From: Mycobacterium sp. 1164966.3
Lineage (GTDB): Bacteria > Actinomycetota > Actinomycetes > Mycobacteriales > Mycobacteriaceae
NCBI RefSeq assembly: GCF_001665395.1
Contig: NZ_LZSG01000001.1
Coordinates: 124,001 to 188,000, forward strand
Length of the DNA stretch: 64,000 nt
Direction: 5' to 3'
The position numbers and the translations under genes were made by a program. Below, in pieces: positions 42,677 to 51,321 of the stretch. Below the pieces are notes generated by a model. It was not told the origin of the DNA and did no database searches. It saw only the letters and a program-made list of their open reading frames with translations. Positions within the stretch are counted from its first letter, which is position 1; each line of letters starts with the position of its first letter.

Positions 42677-44332
42677 TCAGGCGCCGGTCGCGACGTGGCT
42701 GGCGTGCACCTCGTCGGCGGGCCGCGCCTCGGTCTGCTCCTTGGCCCACCGGTAGTCCGGTTTGCCTGCCGGTGACCGCTTGACCTCGTCGACCAGCCAA
42801 AGGCTGCGCGGCACCTTGTAGCCGGCGATCTCCGAACGTACGAAGCTGTCCAGCTCCGCCAGCGACGGCCGGCATCCCGGCCGAGCGTGCACCACGGCGG
42901 CCACATGCTGGCCGTACCGAGGGTCGGGCACCCCGACAACCAGGGCGTCGAACACGTCGGGGTGGCCCTTCAAAGCGGCTTCCACCTCTTCGGGGTAGAT
43001 CTTTTCGCCACCGCTGTTGATCGACACCGAGCCCCGGCCGAGCATCGTCACGGTGCCGTCTTCCTCGACTTGGGCATAGTCGCCGGGGATCGCGTAGCGC
43101 ACTCCGTTGATGGTGCGGAACGTCTCGGCGGTCTTCTTTTCGTCCTTGTAGTAGCCGACCGGGATGTTGCCCTTCTTGGCGATGAAGCCACGCACCCCCG
43201 AGCCGGGCTTCACCTCGTTGCCGTCCTCGTCGAGGACGACGGTGCGGTGGTCGATGGTGACCCGCGGGCCGCCGCTGTGCGGGGCGTCTTTGGCGACAAT
43301 GCTGGTGCCCCCGAAGCCGGTCTCCGACGAGCCGATCGAGTCGGTGATGACCCGGTTGGGCAGCAGTTCCAGCAGCTTCTCCTTGATGCTCGGCGAGAAC
43401 AGCGCCGCGGTGCTGGCGAGCAGGAATAGCGACGACAGGTCGTAGTCATTCTCCTTCTGCAGCGCGTCCAGCAAGGGGCGAGCCATCGCGTCACCGGTGA
43501 AGAACAACAAATTCACCTTGTGCTCGTGAATCGTGCGCCAGACCTCGTCGGCGTTGAATTCCGGTGCCAGAACGGTGGTTTGACCCGAGAAGATCGACAT
43601 CCAGGTGGCCGACTGGGTCGCGCCGTGGATCATCGGCGGGATCGGGTAACGAATCATCGGCGGATTGGCGGCAGCTTGTTTCGCCAGGTCGTACTCGTCC
43701 TTGATGAATTCGCCCGTCGCGAAGTCGGTTCCGCCGAACAGCACGCGGTAGATGTCCTCGTGGCGCCACATCACGCCCTTGGGGAAGCCGGTGGTGCCGC
43801 CGGTGTAGAGCAGGTAGATCGCGTCGGCGCTGCGTTCCCCGAAGTCTCGTTCGGGTGAGCCCTGGGCGAGGGCTTCGTAGAATTCGACGCCCCCATAGCG
43901 CGCATAGTCCTGGGAGTCCCTGTCTGAGCCGTCCTCGACAACCAGGACCGTCTTGACGTTGGGGGTATCCGGCAGCACGTTGGCGACCCGGTCCGAATAC
44001 TGCCGCTCATGTACCAGGGCGACCATGTCCGAGTTGTCGAAGAGGTAGCGCAGTTCGCCCTCGACGTAGCGGTAGTTGACGTTGACCAGGATGGCGCCCG
44101 CCTTGACGATGCCCAGCATCGCGACGACGATCTCGTTGCGGTTACGGCAGTAAAGCCCCACCTTGTCGTCCTGCTGCACGCCCTGGTCGATCAGGTAGTG
44201 CGCGAGCCGATTGGCCTTCTCTTCCAGTTGGGCGTAGGTCAGTTTTTCGTCGCCGCAGATGAGGGCTACACGGTCGGGCACAGCGTCGATGGCGTGCTCT
44301 GCGAGGTCGGCAATATTCAGGGCCACGGCCAC
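42677..44332 (-). CDS. fadD19: Steroid CoA ligase FadD19
   Basis: 551 residues from GTG 44332 (MAVALNIADLAEHA), directly beside the KstR site; the 793-codon frame to 45058 is antisense to echA19. ATP motif YLLYTGGTTGFPKGVMW at about 170-186, SSETGFGG, YAIPGDYAQVEEDGTVTMLGRG and the catalytic lysine in SPAGKPDYRWAK. FadD19 activates 3-oxocholest-4-en-26-oate and C24-branched sterol acids with CoA, the first committed step of side-chain beta-oxidation. It corresponds to Rv3515c. Confidence 0.95.
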   Translation of the reverse strand: MAVALNIADLAEHAIDAVPDRVALICGDEKLTYAQLEEKANRLAHYLIDQGVQQDDKVGLYCRNRNEIVVAMLGIVKAGAILVNVNYRYVEGELRYLFDNSDMVALVHERQYSDRVANVLPDTPNVKTVLVVEDGSDRDSQDYARYGGVEFYEALAQGSPERDFGERSADAIYLLYTGGTTGFPKGVMWRHEDIYRVLFGGTDFATGEFIKDEYDLAKQAAANPPMIRYPIPPMIHGATQSATWMSIFSGQTTVLAPEFNADEVWRTIHEHKVNLLFFTGDAMARPLLDALQKENDYDLSSLFLLASTAALFSPSIKEKLLELLPNRVITDSIGSSETGFGGTSIVAKDAPHSGGPRVTIDHRTVVLDEDGNEVKPGSGVRGFIAKKGNIPVGYYKDEKKTAETFRTINGVRYAIPGDYAQVEEDGTVTMLGRGSVSINSGGEKIYPEEVEAALKGHPDVFDALVVGVPDPRYGQHVAAVVHARPGCRPSLAELDSFVRSEIAGYKVPRSLWLVDEVKRSPAGKPDYRWAKEQTEARPADEVHASHVATGA

Positions 44333-44337
44333 CAAAT

Positions 44338-44351
44338 TAGAACGTGTTACA
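44338..44351. promoter_or_regulatory. KstR operator, fadD19 / echA19
   Basis: TAGAACGTGTTACA, identical to the 35590 site. It sits five bases before the fadD19 GTG and 44 before the echA19 GTG. Confidence 0.9.
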
Positions 44352-44395
44352 TTTCTTGACAAGTTCGTGGCATCGACGCGGGAAGGCGGATACCT

Positions 44396-45196
44396 GTGAG
44401 CGAGTCGGAAAAGGGTCCCGACGCCCTCATTGAGCAGCGCGGACACACGTTGATCTTGACGCTGAACCGCCCTGAGGCGCGCAACGCTCTCTCGACCGAG
44501 ATGCTCTCGATCATGGTCGAAGCGTGGGACCGCGTCGACGGCGATCCAGAGATCCGGTCGTGCATCTTGACGGGGGCGGGCGGCTACTTCTGTGCCGGGA
44601 TGGACCTCAAGGCGGCGACCGCCAAGCCACCCGGCGACTCGTTCAAGGACGGCAGCTACGACCCGTCGCGCATCGACGCCCTTCTCAAGGGCCGGCGGCT
44701 TACCAAACCGCTGATCGCCGCGGTCGAAGGTCCCGCCATCGCAGGCGGCACCGAGATCCTGCAGGGCACAGACATCCGCATTGCCGGCGAGAGCGCCAAG
44801 TTCGGTATTTCCGAGGCCAAGTGGAGCCTCTACCCGATGGGCGGATCGGCAGTGCGGCTGGCCCGCCAAATTCCCTATACGGTCGCCTGCGATCTGCTGT
44901 TGACCGGCCGCCATATCACCGCCGCCGAGGCCAAAGAAATGGGTCTCATCGGCTACGTCGTGCCCGACGGCTCGGCGCTGGAAAAGGCCCTCGAGATCGC
45001 CGAGGTGATCAACAACAACGGGCCACTCGCCGTGCAGGCCATCCTTCGGACCATCCACGACACCGAGGGCCTACACGAGAACGACGCGTTCAAGATCGAC
45101 ACCAAGATCGGCATCGAGGTTTTCCTCTCCGACGACGCCAAGGAAGGGCCGCTGGCTTTCAAGGAGAAGCGCAAGCCGCAGTTCAAGATGCGCTAA
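44396..45196 (+). CDS. echA19: Enoyl-CoA hydratase EchA19
   Basis: 266 residues, GTG start after GGAAGGCGGA. Crotonase motifs: [18 protein letters not shown] (first oxyanion hole) and [23 protein letters not shown] (second). The acidic [19 protein letters not shown] follows, with the Glu of SEAKW in the position of a general acid. It hydrates the steroid enoyl-CoA in side-chain beta-oxidation. It corresponds to Rv3516 and is divergent from fadD19 across a shared KstR site. Confidence 0.93.
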   Translation: MSESEKGPDALIEQRGHTLILTLNRPEARNALSTEMLSIMVEAWDRVDGDPEIRSCILTGAGGYFCAGMDLKAATAKPPGDSFKDGSYDPSRIDALLKGRRLTKPLIAAVEGPAIAGGTEILQGTDIRIAGESAKFGISEAKWSLYPMGGSAVRLARQIPYTVACDLLLTGRHITAAEAKEMGLIGYVVPDGSALEKALEIAEVINNNGPLAVQAILRTIHDTEGLHENDAFKIDTKIGIEVFLSDDAKEGPLAFKEKRKPQFKMR

Positions 45197-45213
45197 CCTT
45201 CCCGGTCGCCCAG

Positions 45214-45259
45214 CGTGCTCACAGGGCGGTTGCGGCCACTTTTCAACCCTCAGAGCACG
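45214..45259. terminator. Hairpin after echA19
   Basis: CGTGCTC (45214-45220) pairs with GAGCACG (45253-45259), and an inner stem AGGG/CCCT plus TTG/CAA extends it with a bulge. It lies 18 bases after the echA19 stop with no T-run, so a factor-assisted end is possible. Confidence 0.45.
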
Positions 45260-45344
45260 TTCGGCGCAACTGTCGGTCCCCCACGACAGACTGCTACGTC
45301 GTGACGGGACCGCTCATCGGCAGTGAAGCAATGCGTCGGGTGCA

Positions 45345-46135
45345 TTGACCCGTCACAAGCTGCAACGCCACCACGAAGCGATCCATCCCGACGTCTATGT
45401 CCCTGTCGGCACGAAGCTCACCGCTGTACAGCGCGCCTACGCCGCATGGCTGTGGTCGAAGAGGTGCGGGATCGTTGCCGGACAATCCGCCGCGGCACTG
45501 CACGGCGCCAAATGGGTGGATGCTGGGCAACCCGCGCAACTTATCTACGGACACCGCCGCCCGCCGCCCGGCATTCGCACCTGGTCGGACACCGTCGCTG
45601 ACGACGAGATTCAACTGATCGGCGACGTGCCCGTAACCACCGCGGCGCGTACCGCGTTCGACCTCGCGTGTCGTAGTCCTCTCGGCAAAGCGGTCGCGGC
45701 TGTTGACGCCTTGGCCCGTGCTACCAGGCTCAAGACTGCCGATGTTGAACTACTCGCCGAAGGCCACAAGGGTCACCGCAACATCAGACGTGCAAGACGC
45801 GCGCTGACCCTCGGCGATGCGGGCGCGGAGTCACCCCGCGAGACCTGGCTGCGACTGCTGGTCATCGAGGCCGGGTACCGCCGCCGCAAACCCAGATACC
45901 GGTTTACGGCGCATACGGAGAACTTGTCGCGGTTGTCGACATGGGTTGGGAGAACGTCAAAATCGCGCTCGAACGAGGGCGACCATCATCGCACAGACCG
46001 CCGGATATTCGGAAGGACATCGAACGCTATGAGGCGCTACCCGAACTGGGTTGGATCACCATCCGAGTCACGGCTCAACACATGACAGGCGGCATTTTGG
46101 CACGACTGGCGGCGGCGTGGGCACGCCGAACGTGA
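45345..46135 (+). pseudogene. DUF559/AbiEi-like gene with three frameshifts (Rv3517 position)
   Basis: The N-terminal half reads as one frame from TTG 45345 (AAYAAWLWSKRCGIVAGQSAAALHGAKW, VPVTTAARTAFDLACR), the winged-helix/DUF559 family of mycobacteria. The conserved C-terminus is split: one base missing near 45880 moves to a frame reading IPVYGAYGELVAVVDMGWENV. Two bases missing near 45972 return to EGDHHRTDRRIFG. One more missing near 46014 moves to ERYEALPELGWITIRVTAQH, ending at 46135. The original would be about 264 residues. Two of the losses are in short homopolymers, so sequencing error is possible for those. Confidence 0.78.
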
Positions 46136-46189
46136 ACTCACGCACAGATTTTCGCGGATTTCTCGCCCTGAGAACACGCTCGGCGGCGG

Positions 46190-47383
46190 CTACCCCAGCG
46201 GCGCGGTTGGGCTAAAAGCCACCGGCATCTTCTCCAAGCCGGAGACGAAGTTCGCCGGCCGCAGCGGCAACGCGGCATCCGAGGCCAGCCGCATGTCGGG
46301 AAGACGCTGCAGCAGCCGCGACTGCATGATCGACAACTCCAGCCGGGCCAACTGATTGCCCAGGCAGAAATGCGTCCCGAATCCGAAGGCGAGGTGGTTG
46401 TTCGGGTAGCGCTCGATGTCGAAGCTCTCCGGGTTCTCGAACACCTTCTCGTCGAAGTTCGCCGACTCGAACAGCAGGATTATTTTCTCGCCCTGGTGCA
46501 ACTGCGTGCCGTGAAACTCGTTGTCGGCGGTAACCGTGCGGGCCATGTTCTTCACCGGCGCGGTCCAGCGCAGCATCTCTTCGATGGCGTTGGGCAGCAG
46601 TCCGAGGTCGTTGACCAGGCGCTGATGCTGGTCGGGGTGCAACAGCAGCTGCCGTGTTCCGCCGGAAAGCGTGTGACGTGTGGTCTCGTCGCCGCCGATC
46701 AGCAGCAGCAGCACCTCGGTGACGATCTGATGGTCTTCGAGGCGGGATCCTTTCACCTCCGCATGCACCAGGACGCTGACCAGATCGTCGGTCGGTGCCT
46801 CCTTGCGCGCCGCAATCATGCCCATCATGTATTCGCTGTAGGCGGCGAAGGCATCCATGGTGACCTGGAAATCCTCTTGCGCCGCAGTGCTGCTCAGAAA
46901 ACTGACCAGATCGTCGGACCACTTGAGGAACATCTTGCGTTCCTCCGGAAGCACACCGAGCATGTCACCGATGACCGCCATCGGCAGCGGCGCGGCGAGG
47001 TCCCAGACGAAGTCGCACTCCCCGCGTTCGCACACCGCGTCGATCAACGTGTCGCACAGCGCGGTGATCTTGGACTCCTGGTCTTTGACGCGCTTGCGGG
47101 TGAAGCCGGAGTTGACGAGCTTGCGCCGCAACAGATGTTGCGGGTCGTCCATCTCGATCATCATCTCGACGCCGTCTTGGTCGGGCCGGATGCCGCCCGC
47201 GTTCGAGAACATGTCGGGGTTGCGTTCGGCGTCGATGACGGCCTGATAGGTCGACGCCGCGGCCAATCCGTTGCGGTCCCGGAATACCGGTTCGTGCTCT
47301 CGCATCCACCGGTAGACGGATCGGGAGTCGCCGGCGTAGAACGCGCCGTCGGTCAGATCTACGTCCGGTCTAGTCAAAGTCAT
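46190..47383 (-). CDS. cyp142: Cytochrome P450 CYP142
   Basis: 397 residues. Haem loop FGFGTHFCLGNQLAR with Cys340, I-helix IGGDETTRHT, and a sequence that follows M. tuberculosis Rv3518c closely (for example DRNGLAAASTYQAVIDAER). It oxidises the C26/C27 terminal methyl of cholesterol or cholestenone to the carboxylate used by FadD19. It overlaps the ADC-like gene upstream by four bases, so both are expressed from the KstR site at 48107. Electrons probably come from FdxD. Confidence 0.95.
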   Translation of the reverse strand: MTLTRPDVDLTDGAFYAGDSRSVYRWMREHEPVFRDRNGLAAASTYQAVIDAERNPDMFSNAGGIRPDQDGVEMMIEMDDPQHLLRRKLVNSGFTRKRVKDQESKITALCDTLIDAVCERGECDFVWDLAAPLPMAVIGDMLGVLPEERKMFLKWSDDLVSFLSSTAAQEDFQVTMDAFAAYSEYMMGMIAARKEAPTDDLVSVLVHAEVKGSRLEDHQIVTEVLLLLIGGDETTRHTLSGGTRQLLLHPDQHQRLVNDLGLLPNAIEEMLRWTAPVKNMARTVTADNEFHGTQLHQGEKIILLFESANFDEKVFENPESFDIERYPNNHLAFGFGTHFCLGNQLARLELSIMQSRLLQRLPDMRLASDAALPLRPANFVSGLEKMPVAFSPTAPLG

Positions 47384-48096
47384 GAGATCTCCTCAGCGTC
47401 ACCGAATGTCATTTGTGCGTTGTCAGCCGAAGTCGACAGCATGGCTCGCTTCGGAAGACCCAGCGAAGCAAGCTCTTTGGCATAGGGGTGATCCCCGAGT
47501 CGCAGCCGCACACCACCTGGCCGGTAACGCGAACCCCTGGCACACATCGTGAATTCAGTCTCCAACGTGTGTCCCTCGCGGTGCGCATATGAGCGCAACT
47601 GCTGCTCGCGAGGCGTCAGCGCCGACGGAATCGGCAGGCCGCCACGGAATTCCATGTCGACCACGAGCTGACCATCGGCGCTCAGATCGAAGCCGAAGTG
47701 ACGGCCGTCCCGAATCCTGAACTCCGCCATTACTTTCGGAAATCCCCAGATTGTCCGCCCCGCTTCGAGAGTGAAGGTTTGATCGACCAGCATGTGATGA
47801 ATGAAGGCGGACTGAAGTGCACGAAGACCCGACGCGCTGGAACCGGGCTGGTTGACCATCACGCTGGTGCTCAACTCGTGATACTCGCCGAGGTCACCGT
47901 CGATGAAGTGCGCCAGTATCAATGCCACGGCAGCGCGGCCGGGCAGAAAGCGGGCCACCTGCAGACCGCTGTAGTCGATCATCCGTTGGGCGGCGTCGGC
48001 GTCCACCGAGAACATCGCCATGTGCTGGGTCGCCTTGCGGATCTGTACCGGCATCGTGAGTACCGTGCCCGCGATGGTGTGCTGCGAGGCTGTCAT
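47380..48096 (-). CDS. Acetoacetate decarboxylase-like protein (Rv3519-like)
   Basis: 238 residues, close to classical ADC size. IWGFPKVMAEF contains the lysine loop of the family, preceded by a GEYHELSTSVMV strand. It lies directly after a perfect KstR palindrome and overlaps cyp142 by four bases, so belongs to cholesterol catabolism by regulation. Imine-forming decarboxylation or retro-aldol chemistry on a keto intermediate is plausible. It is the second ADC-like protein in the window; the two share only the core motif by eye. Confidence 0.78.
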   Translation of the reverse strand: MTASQHTIAGTVLTMPVQIRKATQHMAMFSVDADAAQRMIDYSGLQVARFLPGRAAVALILAHFIDGDLGEYHELSTSVMVNQPGSSASGLRALQSAFIHHMLVDQTFTLEAGRTIWGFPKVMAEFRIRDGRHFGFDLSADGQLVVDMEFRGGLPIPSALTPREQQLRSYAHREGHTLETEFTMCARGSRYRPGGVRLRLGDHPYAKELASLGLPKRAMLSTSADNAQMTFGDAEEIS

Positions 48097-48106
48097 CCGG
48101 CCAATC

Positions 48107-48120
48107 TAGAACGCGTTCTA
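48107..48120. promoter_or_regulatory. KstR operator, ADC-like gene - cyp142
   Basis: TAGAACGCGTTCTA, a perfect 14-base palindrome fitting TnnAACnnGTTnnA, 10 bases before the start at 48096. Confidence 0.9.
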
Positions 48121-48138
48121 ATAGCCTGGCAAGAACTC

Positions 48139-49170
48139 CTACGTCAGCGCGGCGAGGTCGCGGACCTGCTCGGCGTTGCGGGCGGCCACCACCATCATCG
48201 TGACGCCGGCCGCTTCCCAGGCCGCGATCTGCTTACGGACGTAGTCCAGATCGCCGACGATCATGGCGTCGTCGACGAGCTCGTCGGGGATGATCTTGGC
48301 GGCCTCGTCCTTGCGGTTGGACCGGAACAGCTTGGTGACCTCGTCGACCACCTCGGCGTAGCCCATCCGGCGGTAGACGTCGGCGTGGAAGTTAGTGTCC
48401 TCGGCACCCATGCCGCCCATGTAGAGCGCGAGGAATGGCTTGATTCCCTCGAACGCGGCTGCCCGGTCCTCGGTGACGACGATCTGCGCCGTCGCGCAGA
48501 TCTCGAAGTCATCCCGGGTGCGCCGAGCGCCCGGCCGGGCGAATCCCTCGTCGAGCCATTCGTTGTAGGTGTCGGCCATTCGTGGCGAGTAGAAGATGGG
48601 CAGCCAGCCATCGCAAATCTCGGCCGCCAGCGCGACGTTCTTGGGGCCTTCGGCGCCCAGCATGATCGGGATGTCGGCGCGCAGTGGGTGGGTGATCGGT
48701 TTCAGTGCCTTGCCCAGACCGGTCGTCCCAGAATCAGTCAGCGGCAACGGATAGTGCGGTCCGTCGCTGGTCACCGGCGCTTCCCGGGCCCACACCTGGC
48801 GGACGATGTCGATGTATTCGCGGGTGCGAGCCAGCGGCTTGGGAAACTTTTGGCCGTACCAGCCCTCGACCACCTGCGGGCCGGATACGCCGAGCCCGAG
48901 GATGTGCCGGCCGCCGCTGAGGTGGTCGAGGGTGAGTGCGGCCATCGCGCAGGCCGTCGGGGTGCGTGCGGACAGCTGGACCACCGACGTGCCCAGCCGC
49001 ACGCGCTGCGTCGACGAGCCCCACCAGGCCAGTGGCGTGTAGGCATCCGAGCCCCACGCCTCGGCGGTGAAGACGGCGTCAAATCCGGCATCCTCGGCGG
49101 CGGCGACCAGCTCGGCGGCGTTCTCCGGTGGTTGAGCACCCCAATAACCCAGTTGCAGTCCGAGCTTCAT
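48139..49170 (-). CDS. F420-dependent LLM-class oxidoreductase (Rv3520c-like)
   Basis: 343 residues. A luciferase-like TIM barrel: LGLQLGYWGAQPPENAAEL at the N-terminus, GTSVVQLSARTPTACAMAALTLDHLSGGRHILGLGVSGPQVVEGWYG, and IPIMLGAEGPKN. These are the F420-binding layout of mycobacterial LLM enzymes. It corresponds to Rv3520c. It is on the same strand as cyp142 but its stop falls just before the 48107 KstR site, and a second KstR site lies 47 bases upstream at 49218. The redox substrate is unknown. Confidence 0.88.
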   Translation of the reverse strand: MKLGLQLGYWGAQPPENAAELVAAAEDAGFDAVFTAEAWGSDAYTPLAWWGSSTQRVRLGTSVVQLSARTPTACAMAALTLDHLSGGRHILGLGVSGPQVVEGWYGQKFPKPLARTREYIDIVRQVWAREAPVTSDGPHYPLPLTDSGTTGLGKALKPITHPLRADIPIMLGAEGPKNVALAAEICDGWLPIFYSPRMADTYNEWLDEGFARPGARRTRDDFEICATAQIVVTEDRAAAFEGIKPFLALYMGGMGAEDTNFHADVYRRMGYAEVVDEVTKLFRSNRKDEAAKIIPDELVDDAMIVGDLDYVRKQIAAWEAAGVTMMVVAARNAEQVRDLAALT

Positions 49171-49217
49171 GCCTTGGCCTCCCAGCGCCCATTAAAAGAG
49201 CAAGTTGAAACGATTCT

Positions 49218-49231
49218 TAGAACCTGTTCTA
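49218..49231. promoter_or_regulatory. KstR operator, DUF35-ltp4-ltp3 operon / F420 oxidoreductase
   Basis: TAGAACCTGTTCTA, palindromic except the two central bases. It lies between the divergent starts at 49170 and 49241 or 49271. Confidence 0.9.
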
Positions 49232-49240
49232 CTCGAATGC

Positions 49241-50242
49241 GTGACAGCCAGTTCGAGCGGCCCGACCCTGATGGATCACCATGAGCCGCCCCTCTCCGCG
49301 CCACTTACGTTGTCCTTCGACTACACCCGTTCAGTGGGCCCCACGCTGGGCAAGTTCTTCACCGCGCTGCGCGACCGGCACATTTTGGGAGTACGCGGGT
49401 CGGATGGCCGAGTGCATGTGCCACCGGCCGAATACGACCCGGTCACCTATGAACCGCTGGGCGAAATGGTACCGGTCGCCAGTGTCGGCACCGTCGCATC
49501 GTGGACCTGGCAGCCGGAGCCGCTGGCGGGCCAGCCGCTGGACCACCCGTTCGCCTGGGCGCTGATCAAGCTGGACGGCGCGGACACGCTGCTGATGCAT
49601 GCCGTTGATGTCGGAGCCGCGGGCGAACCCGGCGCGATCAGCACCGGCACCCGGGTCCATGTGCACTGGGCCGACGAGACCGTCGGCGCGATCACCGACA
49701 TCGCGTACTTCGAGCTCGGCGATGAGGCCGAACCCGCAGCGGAGTCGGCCAGCGACCAGGATCCGGTCACCATGATCGTCACGCCGATCGAGATGACGAT
49801 TCAGCACACCGCTTCCCACGAGGAGAGCGCATACCTGCGCGCGATCGCCGAGGGCAGACTGCTCGGCGCCAAGACCGGAGAAACCGGGAAGGTCTACTTC
49901 CCCCCACACGGTGCTGACCCGGCGACCGGACTGCCGACCACTGACTTCGTCGAGCTACCGGACAAGGGCACGGTGACGACGTTCGCGATCATCAACATCC
50001 CGTTCCAGGGCCAGCGCATCAAGCCGCCCTACGTCGCCGCTTATGTGCTGCTCGACGGCGCCGACATCCCCTTCCTGCATCTGGTCGCCGACGTCGACGC
50101 GCACGAGGTGCGCATGGGCATGCGCGTCGAAGCGATGTGGAAGCCACGCGAGGAGTGGGGCTACGGGATCGACAACATCGAGTACTTCCGGCCGACCGGT
50201 GAGCCGGACGCCGAATACGACACCTACAAGCACCACCTGTAA
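49241..50242 (+). CDS. Zn-ribbon/OB-fold DUF35 protein, duplicated (Rv3521-like)
   Basis: 333 residues from GTG 49241; ATG 49271 would give 323. Starts further left would place coding over the KstR site, so are rejected. The protein contains two similar halves, each with GxxxxGKxxFPPxxxDPxT-like strands followed by an OB-fold pattern (GTVASWTWQ; GTVTTFAIINIPF). The zinc cysteines of classical DUF35 proteins are absent. DUF35 proteins partner with thiolase-like enzymes (ChsH2 with Ltp2). Here it precedes ltp4-ltp3 by 14 bases, so is probably their subunit. Confidence 0.85.
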   Translation: MTASSSGPTLMDHHEPPLSAPLTLSFDYTRSVGPTLGKFFTALRDRHILGVRGSDGRVHVPPAEYDPVTYEPLGEMVPVASVGTVASWTWQPEPLAGQPLDHPFAWALIKLDGADTLLMHAVDVGAAGEPGAISTGTRVHVHWADETVGAITDIAYFELGDEAEPAAESASDQDPVTMIVTPIEMTIQHTASHEESAYLRAIAEGRLLGAKTGETGKVYFPPHGADPATGLPTTDFVELPDKGTVTTFAIINIPFQGQRIKPPYVAAYVLLDGADIPFLHLVADVDAHEVRMGMRVEAMWKPREEWGYGIDNIEYFRPTGEPDAEYDTYKHHL

Positions 50243-50256
50243 AGGGCCTATCTGCA

Positions 50257-51321
50257 ATGAGCGCTCGCAACGTTGCGGTCGTCGGCTTTGCCCACGCGCC
50301 GCATGTCCGCCGCACCGACGGCACCACCAACGGCGTCGAGATGTTGATGCCGTGCTTCGCCCAGCTCTACCAGGATCTGGGCATCACCAAGGCCGACATT
50401 GGCTTCTGGTGCTCCGGCTCTTCGGATTACCTTGCCGGACGCGCATTTTCGTTCATCTCGGCGATCGACTCTATCGGAGCTGTGCCGCCGATCAACGAAT
50501 CGCACGTCGAGATGGACGCCGCCTGGGCACTTTACGAGGCCTACATCAAGATCCTCACCGGCGAGGTCGACACCGCGCTGGTGTACGGCTTCGGCAAGTC
50601 CTCAGCGGGAGTCCTCCGGCGCATCTTGTCGCGGCAGACCGACCCCTACACCGTCGCGCCGCTGTGGCCGGACTCGGTGTCGATGGCGGGACTACAGGCC
50701 AGAATCGGGCTCGACTCGGGCAAGTGGACCGAATTGCAAATGGCGCGCGTCGCTTTCGAATCCTTCGCAAACGCCCGCCGGGTGGACTCCGAGGAGCCCG
50801 CGGTCAGCCTCGACGAACTGCTCGAGCGGCCGTTCTTCGCCGATCCGCTGCGGCGCCACGACATCGCGCCGATCACCGACGGCGCGGCCGCGATCGTGTT
50901 GGCCGCCGACGACCGGGCGCGGGAGTTGCGCGAGAACCCGGCCTGGATCACCGGCATCGAACACCGCATCGAGTCCCCGTCGCTGGGCGTCCGCGATCTC
51001 ACCGAGTCGCCGTCCACGCAGGCGGCGGCCAGGGTGGCGACCAGGGGAAGCACCCGCAACCTCGACGTGGCCGAGATTTGCGCGCCGTTCACCCACCAGC
51101 ACCTGATCCTCGCGGAGGCGATCAACATCCCCGGGGCGACGAAGATCAATCCTTCGGGCGGAGCGCTGGCGGCGAATCCAATGTTCGTCGCCGGCCTTGA
51201 ACGCATAGGCTTTGCGGCACAACATATCTGGAATGGTTCGGCGCAGCGGGTGCTGGCGCATGCGACCAGCGGTCCTGCGCTGCAACAGAACCTGGTCGCG
51301 GTCATGGAAGGGAAAAACTGA
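50257..51321 (+). CDS. ltp4: Thiolase-like sterol aldol-lyase subunit Ltp4
   Basis: 354 residues of the SCP2-thiolase family, with GSSDYLAGRAFSF early, ITDGAAAIVLAADD in the middle and TKINPSGGALAANPM near the C-terminus. The helix that normally holds the nucleophile cysteine reads INESHVEMDAAWALYEA and has no Cys, so a thiolase reaction is unlikely. Rhodococcal Ltp3/Ltp4 are needed for C24-branched sterol side chains, as I recall, by aldol cleavage. It corresponds to Rv3522 and overlaps ltp3 by one base. Confidence 0.9.
   Translation: MSARNVAVVGFAHAPHVRRTDGTTNGVEMLMPCFAQLYQDLGITKADIGFWCSGSSDYLAGRAFSFISAIDSIGAVPPINESHVEMDAAWALYEAYIKILTGEVDTALVYGFGKSSAGVLRRILSRQTDPYTVAPLWPDSVSMAGLQARIGLDSGKWTELQMARVAFESFANARRVDSEEPAVSLDELLERPFFADPLRRHDIAPITDGAAAIVLAADDRARELRENPAWITGIEHRIESPSLGVRDLTESPSTQAAARVATRGSTRNLDVAEICAPFTHQHLILAEAINIPGATKINPSGGALAANPMFVAGLERIGFAAQHIWNGSAQRVLAHATSGPALQQNLVAVMEGKN

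Noticed and set aside
44333..45058. Extension of fadD19 to 793 codons
   Set aside because: The extra part is antisense to echA19 and crosses the KstR site.
49205..49240. Start of the DUF35 gene at 49205
   Set aside because: It would place coding sequence over the KstR palindrome at 49218-49231.
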